Part shown: positions 9,152 through 18,592 of the stretch, piece after piece
Position numbering within the stretch: position 1 is the stretch's first letter
How the letters are laid out: each line of letters starts with the position of its first letter
DNA from: Brevibacillus laterosporus
GTDB lineage: Bacteria; Bacillota; Bacilli; Brevibacillales; Brevibacillaceae
Reading direction: 5' to 3'
DNA: 64,000 bases
Assembly (NCBI GenBank): GCA_007833815.1
Contig: CP033464.1
Span: forward strand, 1,410,001-1,474,000
Notes under the pieces: generated by a model
What the model saw: the letters and a program-made list of their open reading frames with translations, nothing else
What the model was told of the DNA's origin: nothing
Database searches by the model: none
Made by a program: the position numbers and the translations under genes

Positions 9152-10252
9152 ATGGAAAAAATGTTGGCGATTGGGCTAGAAGGAATTGTTGTAGCTGAAA
9201 CAGATTTAAGCCTAGTCGACGGGCAAAACGGATTATTGGTCTATCGGGGTCATTGGGCTCGCGATCTAGCCATTTCCCATACATTTGAAGAAGTCGCTTA
9301 TTTATTATGGTTTGGTGCATTGCCTACATCAGAACAATTATCCAGGTTTCACACCGCCCTAGCTCAACAAAGAGCCTTACCGGAAGAGGTAAAACAGATC
9401 ATAGACGCTATTCCGCATGATCGAGATAGGATGACAGTATTACGGACAGCCGTCTCTGCTTTGGGTGGTGCGGAACAAAGCTGGCCTCCTTCCTTGGAGC
9501 AGTCTATTGCCATTACAGCAAAAATGCCAACCATCATTGCTTATCGGGAAGCTCGAAAAATTGGTAGGGAACCGCTAGAGCCTCGGATGGAGCTTGGCCA
9601 CACGGCAAACTACTTGTACATGTTAAAGGGAACGGAAGCCAGTTATGCGCATGTGAGAGCATTAGATGCTTATCTGGTTTTGACCCAAGAACATGGTATG
9701 AACGCTTCTACTTTTGCTGGGCGAGTAGTAACTTCCACTCAATCGGATATGTATTCTGCACTTACAGCAGCAATTGGTGCTTTAAAAGGTCCTTTGCATG
9801 GCGCAGCACCGTCAGAAGTCACAGACATGATTAATGCGATCGGCAGTAAAGATAAGGCAGAAGATTGGATTAGAGAGCGGTTAGAGAGCGGTCAACGCTT
9901 AATGGGCTTTGGTCACCGTGTATATAAAACCATTGATCCGCGGGCTACAGCGCTGCGGGTAGTAGCCGCTGATTTGGCAGCAGATGATCCGTGGTTTGAT
10001 TTGGCTACCCATGTGGAACAAGTGGGAACGAAATTATTGGCTAAGTATAAGCCGAATCGTAAGCTGCATACCAATGTAGAATTTTTTGCCGCTGCGGTCA
10101 TGAGAGCAGTTGGATTGGATGAATCACTGTTTACACCTACTTTTGCTGTCAGTCGTACAGTCGGCTGGTGTGCGCACATCCTGGATCAAGCGAGTCGTAA
10201 TAGGATCATCCGTCCGGAGTCAGAATATACGGGAAATATGCCGAAATCGTAA
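9152..10252 (+). CDS. citA: Citrate synthase, CitA type
   Basis: Condenses oxaloacetate and acetyl-CoA to citrate in the cytoplasm. 366 residues, the usual size of Gram-positive and archaeal-type synthases. Active-site signatures are the oxaloacetate His in GPLHGAAPSEV and the GFGHRVYKTIDPRA loop. At the position where most synthases have the catalytic Asp in NVDF, this protein reads NVEFF. B. subtilis CitA, as I recall it, also has Glu there, and the C-terminal ELFTPTF-like and RPESEYTG segments match too. A methylcitrate synthase role cannot be excluded. AAGAGGGGAG precedes the ATG; a TATACT box at 9118-9123 may be its -10. Confidence 0.88.
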   Translation: MEKMLAIGLEGIVVAETDLSLVDGQNGLLVYRGHWARDLAISHTFEEVAYLLWFGALPTSEQLSRFHTALAQQRALPEEVKQIIDAIPHDRDRMTVLRTAVSALGGAEQSWPPSLEQSIAITAKMPTIIAYREARKIGREPLEPRMELGHTANYLYMLKGTEASYAHVRALDAYLVLTQEHGMNASTFAGRVVTSTQSDMYSALTAAIGALKGPLHGAAPSEVTDMINAIGSKDKAEDWIRERLESGQRLMGFGHRVYKTIDPRATALRVVAADLAADDPWFDLATHVEQVGTKLLAKYKPNRKLHTNVEFFAAAVMRAVGLDESLFTPTFAVSRTVGWCAHILDQASRNRIIRPESEYTGNMPKS

Positions 10253-10358
10253 TTATGACGAACTAAAAATGAGGATTTCCTTAGCAACGCCTTCGAGATG
10301 TACGGACAGGACACTAATGATGTAAGTAATGGAATAAGTAATTGATTTGATCCACCAA

Positions 10359-10412
10359 GAAAAAGCTTCTCTTTCATTGGTTTTCATACCTTTTGAGAGA
10401 AAGGCTTTTTCC
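10359..10412. terminator. Bidirectional terminator between citA and the DUF4129 gene
   Basis: Inverted repeat with AAAAAGC on the left and GCTTTTT on the right, plus partial pairing of CTTCTCTTTC with GAGAGAAAGG. It separates two converging genes. Confidence 0.6.
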
Positions 10413-10423
10413 TTATCCATTTA

Positions 10424-11740
10424 TTAGGCATTGTTTGCGGAAGTCACAGTCGTGGTTAGAGAGCAAAGCTTTCCTACATCAGATTGCAAAAGCTGGATTT
10501 CCTGCTCGGATAGTGGTATGTCTCCATAACGGTAAGCCTCGTAGGCAGTGGTGATGCGTTTAGCATATTCAATCATTTGATAGTTAGGACAGATGATTTG
10601 TAAGCGGTGCAGATACTCACTACTTGTCTCATCTATATGGATGAGTATGTCCTCTTTGCCCATGTGAATGAGGAACTGATAGTAAGCGAAGCGAACGCGG
10701 TCTTCCTTTTGTACGTGCCATTTTTGTAACTCTTTTTGACTATGCTCTTCTCCAGACTTTGCCGACTGATCTAATTTCTCGATCTCAGTTGTAGTAGGAG
10801 AGCTAGTATCCGATTGAGTAGCTGGCTTTTTTTTCTGACGGTAATGTTTCCAGATTCTCCAGGTGAAGAATACAAGTATCAGCGTTACAGCACCTGAAAT
10901 AAGATAAGGTTCGAGACGTGAAAGTAAGTCATCCCCATTATCAGGAGGAGCCTCCCACTTTGTATCGTTCGGTTTTTGCCCATCTAGATAGTTGGTTAAC
11001 GAACTGTTTGAAGAAGCCATTTCTTGCAGGGTTTGTATTAGACCATCCAGCCAGAGCAAGATAGGGGTAAGTAAGCTTTTAGCTACACTTCCAATAGGTC
11101 CTAGCAGTAGGTTCCAGACGAGAGAGATCGAGATAAAAACGAGGCTCGCTGCTAATACATATGCCCCGATTAGCAAGGTCTGCAATCCCCAATGTTGGAT
11201 AACTAATCCAGATAAAGTACCTCCAGATGTAAAACGTAGCCTATTTTCCCGCGTAATGAATTCAATATAACAAATGATCAGAAACCAAATCGTAGAAACT
11301 GCTACTAACAGGGGGGTATCTCCCAAATTGGGATTAGAACCAAGCTTTTGAATAAGCAAAAAGAAGGTATAGACCAGCATGACGATAGTGAAGCGTTTAA
11401 TGAGATCAACAAGTAGTACACCATTACCTGCTAAAGCGTGAAGCCGCCAGTAATAAATCCCGGCCCCCATAAGTGCCAGGAGCATGGAGTTAAAATAGAA
11501 GTAAGCAACCATTCCCACGAATGCTACCATCAGATATAACATGATTAAACCGATAAACGCGTGATTGCTTTTCTCATAGCAGTATGTGCCAACAGCAAAT
11601 AGAAGAGAGATGCAGATAAACAGACCCATTCCCCTTGTAACCGTAAAAGCAAGATAAGGAGTCAAAAAGAGTAGAAGCGTAATGATCTGTGCTTCAAGTG
11701 ATAATCGCAAGGTATTGCGGAGCGAAACTTTACTCGTCAT
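10424..11740 (-). CDS. Membrane protein with C-terminal DUF4129 domain
   Basis: 438 residues from ATG 11740, or 442 from a GTG at 11752. The N-terminal half holds about six membrane spans, and a further span (VTLILVFFTWRIWKHY) is followed by a soluble tail with the DUF4129 pattern (RFAYYQFLIHMG, EYLHRLQ, YEAYRYGDIPLSE). In many bacteria this tail ends a transglutaminase-like protein; here no transglutaminase core is visible. It overlaps the DUF58 gene and closes the MoxR-DUF58-DUF4129 operon. Role unknown, probably envelope protein assembly. Confidence 0.8.
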   Translation of the reverse strand: MTSKVSLRNTLRLSLEAQIITLLLFLTPYLAFTVTRGMGLFICISLLFAVGTYCYEKSNHAFIGLIMLYLMVAFVGMVAYFYFNSMLLALMGAGIYYWRLHALAGNGVLLVDLIKRFTIVMLVYTFFLLIQKLGSNPNLGDTPLLVAVSTIWFLIICYIEFITRENRLRFTSGGTLSGLVIQHWGLQTLLIGAYVLAASLVFISISLVWNLLLGPIGSVAKSLLTPILLWLDGLIQTLQEMASSNSSLTNYLDGQKPNDTKWEAPPDNGDDLLSRLEPYLISGAVTLILVFFTWRIWKHYRQKKKPATQSDTSSPTTTEIEKLDQSAKSGEEHSQKELQKWHVQKEDRVRFAYYQFLIHMGKEDILIHIDETSSEYLHRLQIICPNYQMIEYAKRITTAYEAYRYGDIPLSEQEIQLLQSDVGKLCSLTTTVTSANNA

Positions 11741-12983
11741 GGGAACTAACACGCTCCTTCCCCAAAGTAGCCGAATCAGCCTGACTTAAAAATGACGTCT
11801 GCTTTGCGCGTTTATCTAAGAAAGAACTGCCTTGCAAGGAACGGTAGACGGGTGTCTCTTCTGCCATGTCCAACAGGATGACTTCATGACCACGTAAGAT
11901 TAGTCGCTTCGTTGCCAGTGCCATTTCCTCATCAAAACGTAAAGAGATAAGGAGAATAGACAATTTTTTGGTGCTAACCTCCAAACGCCGCAATGTTCCT
12001 GCTACAGACGTTGGTATGAATTGATGCATTTTGGCAAGTTGCGTCATGACATGTACGTAATGAGCCTTGCCACTACCTTCTGCAAGTTGTAATACATCTT
12101 TTCCACGCTGTCTCACATTGAGATAAAGGGTGTAGGGAATTTTCTCCCGACGAAATCTTGTGGCAATAGAGGCGACAGCTGAAATCATTTTTTCATTTTC
12201 CAGATCATTAAAGCGCTGGAGCTTCGCTTCATAGATTGGGAGCATATGACCAACAATCATCCATTTTTGCTGTGAGGTATATTCAAATAATCTAATTTGC
12301 AAAGATGATGTTTTGGCGGTCGCTTTCCAGTCAATATTTTTGAGACGATCACCTGGCATGTAGGTACGAACACCACGTATAAAGGCAGGATCGTCTTGTA
12401 GGCGCTGCATGGATAATTGTTTGCCTAAAGGCTCCAGCGCTCCTTGTTTATAGGAAGGAGTTGGAATGATATCAGGGTAGACTAACAGATTGTAAGCTGT
12501 TTTCAGTGTTTGATAACAAACCTCTGTGGCAAATGGACTGATGAGCTCTATCTTTATTTCATTGAACCAGATGACACCACGTTTACTAGGAATTACAGTA
12601 ATTTCTCGAATAGCTTGAGATCGTGGAGGAATATGCATGAATAACTGCACATGGTGTTGCTTATTTAGTTCGATACATGAATCTGCTCCCTCAACTTGTA
12701 CGGAGAGAGGTAGGGTAAAGGCTAGTTTAGTAGCGGGTAACGGTAAAAAGGAACGATTTTGTACCAAGATTTTTAAGGTGGTAGGCGTCTGTGGCATGAC
12801 ACGTACCTGATCACTCGTACAAGTAATCTGAATAAGCTTGGGAGTTTTTTGAATCCACCATTGGTGAACATATAACAAAAAGAAAAAGAATCCACCCAGC
12901 ACAAAGTAAAACCATTGGCCAGAGAGGAGTGCGATCAAAAGAAAAATGCCTCCAATCAGTCGAAACGAATCCAGGGTCACCAT
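11730..12983 (-). CDS. DUF58 family protein
   Basis: 417 residues. Two close membrane spans at the N-terminus (about 9-40) are followed by a beta-rich region and the DUF58 signature RGVRTYMPGDRLKNIDWKAT near residue 205, then a von Willebrand A-like fold with a weak metal motif. DUF58 proteins accompany MoxR ATPases and are thought to be clients or adaptors in assembling metal-containing or surface complexes. Its ATG directly abuts the stop of the MoxR gene, so translation is coupled. Confidence 0.85.
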   Translation of the reverse strand: MVTLDSFRLIGGIFLLIALLSGQWFYFVLGGFFFFLLYVHQWWIQKTPKLIQITCTSDQVRVMPQTPTTLKILVQNRSFLPLPATKLAFTLPLSVQVEGADSCIELNKQHHVQLFMHIPPRSQAIREITVIPSKRGVIWFNEIKIELISPFATEVCYQTLKTAYNLLVYPDIIPTPSYKQGALEPLGKQLSMQRLQDDPAFIRGVRTYMPGDRLKNIDWKATAKTSSLQIRLFEYTSQQKWMIVGHMLPIYEAKLQRFNDLENEKMISAVASIATRFRREKIPYTLYLNVRQRGKDVLQLAEGSGKAHYVHVMTQLAKMHQFIPTSVAGTLRRLEVSTKKLSILLISLRFDEEMALATKRLILRGHEVILLDMAEETPVYRSLQGSSFLDKRAKQTSFLSQADSATLGKERVSSHDE

Positions 12984-13925
12984 TTAGCGAACGCCTTCTT
13001 CAACAGGGGTAGGCACCGTAACCAGTAGTTCGTGTACAACATCGCTTTCCAAAAGTAGCAGTTCTGCTTCCATGGTCAAGCGGATTCGATGTGTAAAGAG
13101 AGGAGGAATTACAAGCTTCACGTCGTCAGGAAGCACGTAATTGCGACCGTCTAAATAAGCAACTGCTTGGGAAGCTCGTACAAGTGCCAACATCGCTCTT
13201 GGGCTTATTCCGATTTCTATAGAAGGATGTGTGCGACTTGCTTCAGTCAGATCAATGATATACGTCTCCACGGCTTCGCTTAGGTGTACCTGCCGAACCT
13301 CTTTTTGCATGAGCAGAATATCATCTATAGTAACTACTTCCGTTACCTGATCAAGAGGGGAATCATTGCGAAAGCGGCGCATCATTTCAAGAGCATCAGA
13401 GCGTGTTCCATAACCAAGTGATAAACGGAATAGAAAACGATCCAATTGTGCCTCTGGAAGAGGATAGGTTCCTTCTGATTCAATTGGATTCTGAGTGGCA
13501 ATAACAAAAAAGGCAGGAGATAACGTAAGGCTGGTTCCTTCGATGGATGTTTGACGCTCTTCCATACATTCCAAAAGACCAGACTGCGTACGTGGAGTGG
13601 CGCGATTTATCTCATCTGCTAATAAGACATCTGTGAAGACGGGGCCACGTCTCAATTCGAAATCACTTGTTTTTGGATTAAAATAGTGAAGTCCAACAAC
13701 ATCAGATGGTAACAAATCAGCCGTAAACTGCAAACGTTGAAATGTCCCACCAATCGTTTGAGCGAGTGTCTTTGCTAACACGGTTTTCCCCATACCAGGT
13801 AAATCCTCCAATAGAACATGGCCACGCGCCAACATTCCAGCTACAAGCAAGCGAATTTCTTTTTCTTTTCCAACAATAACGGTGTTAATTGTTTCCAGAA
13901 GTTTTTGAATCTTTTCTTGTTGCAT
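12984..13925 (-). CDS. MoxR-type AAA+ ATPase
   Basis: 313 residues, a cytoplasmic chaperone-like ATPase. Walker A is LEDLPGMGKTVLAKTLA (about 38-54), Walker B is VLLADEINRATP, sensor 1 is VIATQNPIES, and the arginine-finger region LPEAQLDRFLFRL is intact. Family members work with DUF58/vWA proteins, as here. The ATG follows AAAGGAGGTCACTC. It is divergent from the histidine kinase at 14145, so 13926-14144 holds both promoters. Confidence 0.93.
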   Translation of the reverse strand: MQQEKIQKLLETINTVIVGKEKEIRLLVAGMLARGHVLLEDLPGMGKTVLAKTLAQTIGGTFQRLQFTADLLPSDVVGLHYFNPKTSDFELRRGPVFTDVLLADEINRATPRTQSGLLECMEERQTSIEGTSLTLSPAFFVIATQNPIESEGTYPLPEAQLDRFLFRLSLGYGTRSDALEMMRRFRNDSPLDQVTEVVTIDDILLMQKEVRQVHLSEAVETYIIDLTEASRTHPSIEIGISPRAMLALVRASQAVAYLDGRNYVLPDDVKLVIPPLFTHRIRLTMEAELLLLESDVVHELLVTVPTPVEEGVR

Positions 13926-14107
13926 GAGTGACCTCCTTTTTTAAGCACCAAGTATGTATATTTCATAACCATATAACAAAAGAAAGGGGAAAGGCAATTC
14001 TTCAATAGATGAAATATTATAAAAAATTACAAGTGTTCATATGATGATTGGTTATATATGAAATCCTTCTGTCACAGAAATATCTATTTTTATTCATTAA
14101 TAATTGT

Positions 14108-14113
14108 TATAAT
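14108..14113 (+). promoter_or_regulatory. Candidate -10 box for the second two-component operon
   Basis: TATAAT within TTGTTATAATTTACC, 32 bases before ATG 14145. No good -35 is visible at 17 bases. If used, it excludes the upstream in-frame ATG at 14058 as the start. Confidence 0.35.
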
Positions 14114-14144
14114 TTACCTAAAACTTAAAATAATGGGGTTTCTC

Positions 14145-15728
14145 ATGATCGCCAATCTTCTGTTTAGAAATGTAGAGTGGATCATTGTGTTATTTCGTTG
14201 GGTTCTACTCATTTTGATGTATGTCATGATGGATACAACAGTTATTTACTTGGTTATTCCAGTGTATATACTACTTGGCATACAAACGTTACTAAGTATT
14301 TTAACGCTGTATCGAATAATACTGGTCAGAGAAGTTTTGTTGACAGCTGAATTTTTCTTTCTGTTGTATTGGGTGATAACGCAACAAATGTGGGGAAGTC
14401 CTGATTTATGGTTTGCTTATACGTCGTTGTTACTATTGGGCTTGCGCTTACCTTTACGTTATATATGGGGAATCCTTGTTCTAGGATTTGGTAGCGCCAT
14501 TCTCTTTCTTACTTGTGGAGGACTGACAAGTACGGACGATTCTAATTTACGTGCAGAGGGTCTTTTAGTCACGCATTTCGTTACTACCATCATGTTGTGT
14601 GGATTTATTCACATTCTTCGTAAAAAAATGAAAGCTTATTTTCAGCACTGGTTATCCTTTATGTCTTATATTAAGCTGTTGCGTAAAAATAAAGCGGCAA
14701 GCGATTTATGCCATTTAGGAGAACGTTTTTTGAAGCGACTTTTTCCTTATAAGAAGTCGTATGTTCTTTGGTTTAACCAGACAAGGCGACAAAAGGATTG
14801 GCAAAGGGAGTTTTACCAGTTTGCCCTGTTAGAAAGTAATAATTGGCAAGAACTTAAACAGCATCGAACAATTACGATGAGTAACTTCACGGGTCAATCA
14901 GAGGATGTGCTGTATTTCCCATTAGGTCAAAAAGGTAAACGACAAGGGGCGATTTTACTCGTTGGGCAACGTGCAGAAGGTTTGTCTATGGTTGATCTAC
15001 TTTTTCTACATAGTTTTGCTATTGTGACATCTAGCCATTTGCGTCATATCAAGGACACAGAGGAGTTGGTATTTCGTACGGATGCAGAAACCCGCAAACA
15101 AATGGCTGAGGATATGCATGATAGCTTAGCCCAACAATTATTTTTTTTATCAGCTCAACTATTTTATATGAAACAAACGCTTAATCCTGTCATGAATGAA
15201 GAGATGTTCGCCACTATTGATCGCATGGAAGAACAGATGAAAGAATGTCATTTGAAAGTGCGTGGGTATATACAGCATTTGCGTTTTAATCGGGAAGCTG
15301 AACCACTCCTAGATGCAATCCGTGACATGGGCGAACGTATATTAAAAGGAACGGGTATACAGTTTCATTATGTGACCAAGGGAACAGTTATGGAAGAGAG
15401 TCTGGCTGTAGAAGAAGCGATATATCGTGTAGTAGAAGAAGCATTATATAACATGTTAAAACATGCCAAAGCAGATCAGGTGGAAATTTATTTAGAGGCT
15501 ACAACAGTGCAATGGACGCTACGAATCAAAGATAATGGAATTGGTTTTGCTATGGAAAACGTAAATACTTCCAATAGATCATTCGGAATCTCTAATATGC
15601 GGGAACGAATGAAGCGTGTTGGTGGAACGATTACAATTCGTTCTGTGGAGCAACAGGGTACAGAAATCACGGCGTTTATCCCTAGAGGAGGGGTTAGTGG
15701 TGGAGAAAATAAAGGTTTTTCTTGCTGA
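14145..15728 (+). CDS. Multi-span sensor histidine kinase (HisKA_3)
   Basis: About 527 residues. Five or six membrane spans fill the first 170 residues, with little outside the membrane. A soluble GAF-like linker follows, then the phospho-acceptor box KQMAEDMHDSLAQQLFF and an ATPase domain with EEALYNMLKHAKADQ (N-box) and IKDNGIGFA (G1). ATG 14145 is preferred, with GGGG six bases upstream and a -10 box between it and an earlier in-frame ATG; 14133 is also possible. It overlaps its regulator by 29 bases. The signal is unknown, probably a membrane-borne one. Confidence 0.88.
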   Translation: MIANLLFRNVEWIIVLFRWVLLILMYVMMDTTVIYLVIPVYILLGIQTLLSILTLYRIILVREVLLTAEFFFLLYWVITQQMWGSPDLWFAYTSLLLLGLRLPLRYIWGILVLGFGSAILFLTCGGLTSTDDSNLRAEGLLVTHFVTTIMLCGFIHILRKKMKAYFQHWLSFMSYIKLLRKNKAASDLCHLGERFLKRLFPYKKSYVLWFNQTRRQKDWQREFYQFALLESNNWQELKQHRTITMSNFTGQSEDVLYFPLGQKGKRQGAILLVGQRAEGLSMVDLLFLHSFAIVTSSHLRHIKDTEELVFRTDAETRKQMAEDMHDSLAQQLFFLSAQLFYMKQTLNPVMNEEMFATIDRMEEQMKECHLKVRGYIQHLRFNREAEPLLDAIRDMGERILKGTGIQFHYVTKGTVMEESLAVEEAIYRVVEEALYNMLKHAKADQVEIYLEATTVQWTLRIKDNGIGFAMENVNTSNRSFGISNMRERMKRVGGTITIRSVEQQGTEITAFIPRGGVSGGENKGFSC

Positions 15729-16323
15729 CGACCATAGGATTGTCCGCGAAGGAGTCAAAATGATTCTACAGCTGGCGGGTAAATTTGAAATAGTGGGGGA
15801 AGCGGCTGATGGAGATGAGTTGTATATCAAAGTATTGGAATGCAAGCCAGACCTTATTATCTCTGATCTTAAAATGCCGGGTCAAAGCGTGCTTAAAAGT
15901 GGGAAACTTCTGAAAGAGCAACTTCCAGCTATTAAGCTTTTGATTTTGACAGCTTTTGATGATAGTGAAGATATCTTTCAAGCTCTCGATGGGGGAATTG
16001 ATGGATATGTGATGAAAGATACCATGCCTGAGCAAATTTTGCATACCATCGACATGATTTTGATGGGGTATTCCTGCTTTCAGCCCAAGTTAGAGCGAAA
16101 AAAGTCTACACAAACGGCTCAGCTTCAATTAACAGAACGAGAAAGAGAGATATTTGAACTTATTATTGATAATTTGAGTAATCACGAGATTGCGGAGAAG
16201 CTCTATATATCCGAGGCGACTGTAAAAACCCACGTAAGTAGTATCCTACGCAAAACGGGACAACCGAACCGCTCTCAAGCGGTGTTGTATGCGCTCAAGC
16301 GGGGGCTGGTTAAAGTGAAGTAA
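15700..16323 (+). CDS. NarL/FixJ-family response regulator
   Basis: 207 residues. The receiver has FLADDHRIVREG, phospho-Asp in IISDLKMPG and switch Lys in GYVMKD. The output LuxR helix-turn-helix is LTEREREIFELIIDNLSNHE, then IAEKLYISEATVKTHVS. The second of two adjacent GTG codons (15700) is favoured, seven bases after AGAGGAGGGG. It is a cognate pair with the overlapping kinase; targets could include the exported-protein cassette downstream, but no operator was identified. Confidence 0.9.
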   Translation: MEKIKVFLADDHRIVREGVKMILQLAGKFEIVGEAADGDELYIKVLECKPDLIISDLKMPGQSVLKSGKLLKEQLPAIKLLILTAFDDSEDIFQALDGGIDGYVMKDTMPEQILHTIDMILMGYSCFQPKLERKKSTQTAQLQLTEREREIFELIIDNLSNHEIAEKLYISEATVKTHVSSILRKTGQPNRSQAVLYALKRGLVKVK

Positions 16324-16368
16324 TAGCTGGCGTGGATATAGGTAGGACTAGGAGAGGAGTTTCACAAA

Positions 16369-17553
16369 ATGAAGTTTGAACAAGAGAAGCTGGCTAAACA
16401 AATGATGCGATATGCAGCTTATCTGGCTTCGTTGTTTTTAACCCTCACCCTACTGGCAAAAGGATTTGAACGGCAAGAGATCTGGATTAGTTCTTTACTT
16501 AGCTACTTCTTTTGCCTATGTGTGTGCTGGGGTGTCTATTTTTTGTATCGTATGTACGAAACTGCTTACTCTTATTCGGATTGGATGATATCATTCTGTG
16601 TCTTATTTTTATTTTTGTTTGTATCATTGGCACCACCTTTTACTACTATTAAAATAGGTTGCTTAGCTTTGGCGTACCCTTTACTGCTCAGTATGACTAG
16701 ACAGAAAAAAGTAATGCATGTGGGGAGTATCATATATGTCGTAGTGTTATTGATGTCACTTTACTGGCAAGCTAAAATGAGCCAAGTAGAAGAAGCGCTT
16801 CCAGCTATTTTACCTGTAATGGGATTTGTTATTGTGGGTTATTTACTCGGGATATTGTGGTTGCGTATATTTGTCATGCAAGAACAGAGAATGCGAGAGG
16901 AACAGGAGCGAAATCATTTAGCCACTCTGTATCGGATGCTGTACGCTTTTGTGCCAACGGTTGAGCGGAAATCCCAAACCTCCAGCAGACAAATTGAGCA
17001 GATGCGTTACCTTTTGAAAAGAACCATCTTTATGTTAAAGAGACCTATTCATGTACAAGACTGGGAGTTACAGTGCATGTCGCTTATACACTTTGTAAGT
17101 AAAATCAAATGGCCAGACTATGTATTTGAAAAGGAAGAAAAGTTGACGGATTATGAGTACGAGATGATACAGGAGCATTGCATGATGGCCAAAGAACTTC
17201 TAGACGATCTTCCACAGTATCAACAGATTATTGAAACCATGTGTTATCACCATGAACGATATGATGGTAGTGGGTACCCAGAGCGATGGGAGGGAGAAAA
17301 AATCCCGTTGCTTTCCCAAATTGTTGGCGCAGTAGAAACCTACTTAGCAATGACTGAACCCAGGTCTTATCGAAATGCTTATACCACTGAAGAAGCGCTT
17401 GATGAGTTGCAGCTGTTAAAAAATCAAGCTTTTCGGGCAGATGTCATTGATGCGCTGTTTCAAGCGGTAGTAGGTCAGGAGCGAGAAGAAGTAGCTCAGG
17501 GGCATCATTCGTGTTCTTTTCCAATTCATACTTATGTAGAAACAAATACGTGA
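16369..17553 (+). CDS. Membrane protein with degenerate HD-GYP domain
   Basis: 394 residues. Five or six spans in the first 170 residues, then a coiled linker (MREEQERNHLATLYRML) and an HD-GYP-like domain. Active HD-GYP enzymes hydrolyse cyclic di-GMP with a two- or three-metal site. Here the distal motif HHERYDGSGYP is perfect and GEKIPLLSQIVGAVETY is kept, but the HD pair reads HF (SLIHFVSKIKWPD) and the first metal His is replaced (SRQIEQMR). It is therefore probably catalytically dead and may act as a binding or signalling scaffold. It follows the response regulator by 45 bases. Confidence 0.8.
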   Translation: MKFEQEKLAKQMMRYAAYLASLFLTLTLLAKGFERQEIWISSLLSYFFCLCVCWGVYFLYRMYETAYSYSDWMISFCVLFLFLFVSLAPPFTTIKIGCLALAYPLLLSMTRQKKVMHVGSIIYVVVLLMSLYWQAKMSQVEEALPAILPVMGFVIVGYLLGILWLRIFVMQEQRMREEQERNHLATLYRMLYAFVPTVERKSQTSSRQIEQMRYLLKRTIFMLKRPIHVQDWELQCMSLIHFVSKIKWPDYVFEKEEKLTDYEYEMIQEHCMMAKELLDDLPQYQQIIETMCYHHERYDGSGYPERWEGEKIPLLSQIVGAVETYLAMTEPRSYRNAYTTEEALDELQLLKNQAFRADVIDALFQAVVGQEREEVAQGHHSCSFPIHTYVETNT

Positions 17554-17556
17554 ACG

Positions 17557-17589
17557 GAGCCGGAATCAAGTAGATCCGGTCTTTTTTTG
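17557..17589 (+). terminator. Terminator after HD-GYP-like gene
   Basis: Stem CCGGA / TCCGG with an eight-to-ten-base loop, followed by seven T. Confidence 0.75.
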
Positions 17590-17750
17590 TTTTTATAAGT
17601 GAAAAAATGCACATAGTATGATTGCATCTTCCCCTATGAGTTGTAGATAAAGATCATCCTGTTCATCTGGAAAAGTACCTCTCACAGTGGAAGAAAAGCG
17701 TCTGAACTTTTTTTACAATAAGGGTAAGAAAAGTAAAGCGGGGAAGGCTG

Positions 17751-18035
17751 ATGCTCATTACAAAAAAACTGAACACGTGGGAGATTGTGTTGGACGGTGA
17801 GACGTTATATGTGGAAAAGGATTCGGAGCGTTTGACCCATGATGAGATGGTTGAGCTTGCGGCTGAGTTACACATTTTGTATCAATATGTCCGCATTAAT
17901 AACTGTTTCATTACGTACCGTCCTAGTGTGAATTTGGAAGATGCGGATGAACACACACGATCAAACTGGCATGTATTAGTAGCCGGTTTGCATTCCAGTT
18001 TAGCTTTGATGCCTATCCTGCTGTTACCTTTTTAG
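17751..18035 (+). CDS. Hypothetical protein at the head of the exported-protein cassette
   Basis: 94 residues, preceded by GGGGAAGGCTG. An acidic, soluble N-terminal part (GETLYVEKDSERLTHDEMVE, then LAAELHILYQYV) ends in a hydrophobic stretch (LVAGLHSSLALMPILLLPF) that could be a C-terminal membrane anchor. No family recognised. The next gene begins 31 bases on in the same direction, so they probably share a transcript. Confidence 0.6.
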   Translation: MLITKKLNTWEIVLDGETLYVEKDSERLTHDEMVELAAELHILYQYVRINNCFITYRPSVNLEDADEHTRSNWHVLVAGLHSSLALMPILLLPF

Positions 18036-18066
18036 TCTCTACTTTTCGAAAGGAGGAAGTACCGTA

Positions 18067-18540
18067 ATGATAAAAGGAAAAGGAATAAAGATTATATCCA
18101 TCCTATTTGTACTGGTCTCCTCCGTAGCTGTGAGTTTTAGCTTTGCTGGGATCGATGTAAAAAATCAGTTAAGTATCTGGTACAACCAGAAGATGATGGC
18201 ATCGAGTAACACAATTGAAGAAACAACTGACGCTTATAAGCAGAATAGTAATAACAAAGTGGTAGAAGAAGCAAAATTCACAACTGATAAAACCCTTTTC
18301 TTGCTGGAACAAGAAATGATTCAAGTGTCCAAAACAGGAGAAAAATCAATTGATGAGTACGTAGACCGTCAGAAAACACGATTGAATCAAAAGCAAAACA
18401 CCTTAGAACAGAAAGAATTGCCTACGGATTTTAAACAATTTGTACAACAATCCAACGAGAACATCCATGAAGAACTAGATAAAGAAACAATTGATTTCCT
18501 TCATAAATTTACTTCAGAGCAACAGGTGTTTAACAAATAG
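18067..18540 (+). CDS. Exported helical protein with IDV-WY signature (cassette protein 1)
   Basis: 157 residues. The signal peptide (basic MIKGKGIKI, hydrophobic core, predicted cut in SFSFAG) leaves a mature start of IDVKNQLSIWYNQK. The rest is charged, Gln- and Lys-rich and predicted coiled-coil. The next two exported proteins begin their mature part the same way (VDVGGQLKNWYDKQ and VDVTQFLQGWYSQS), so the three form one family despite little similarity further on. No known domain recognised. AAAGGAGGAAG precedes the ATG. Likely surface or matrix component (inference from export signal and the linked signal peptidase). Confidence 0.75.
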   Translation: MIKGKGIKIISILFVLVSSVAVSFSFAGIDVKNQLSIWYNQKMMASSNTIEETTDAYKQNSNNKVVEEAKFTTDKTLFLLEQEMIQVSKTGEKSIDEYVDRQKTRLNQKQNTLEQKELPTDFKQFVQQSNENIHEELDKETIDFLHKFTSEQQVFNK

Positions 18541-18592
18541 AAGGGCATTGTTTCCTTAATCCCCTTTTAAAAAAAGTTAGGAGATGAAGAGG

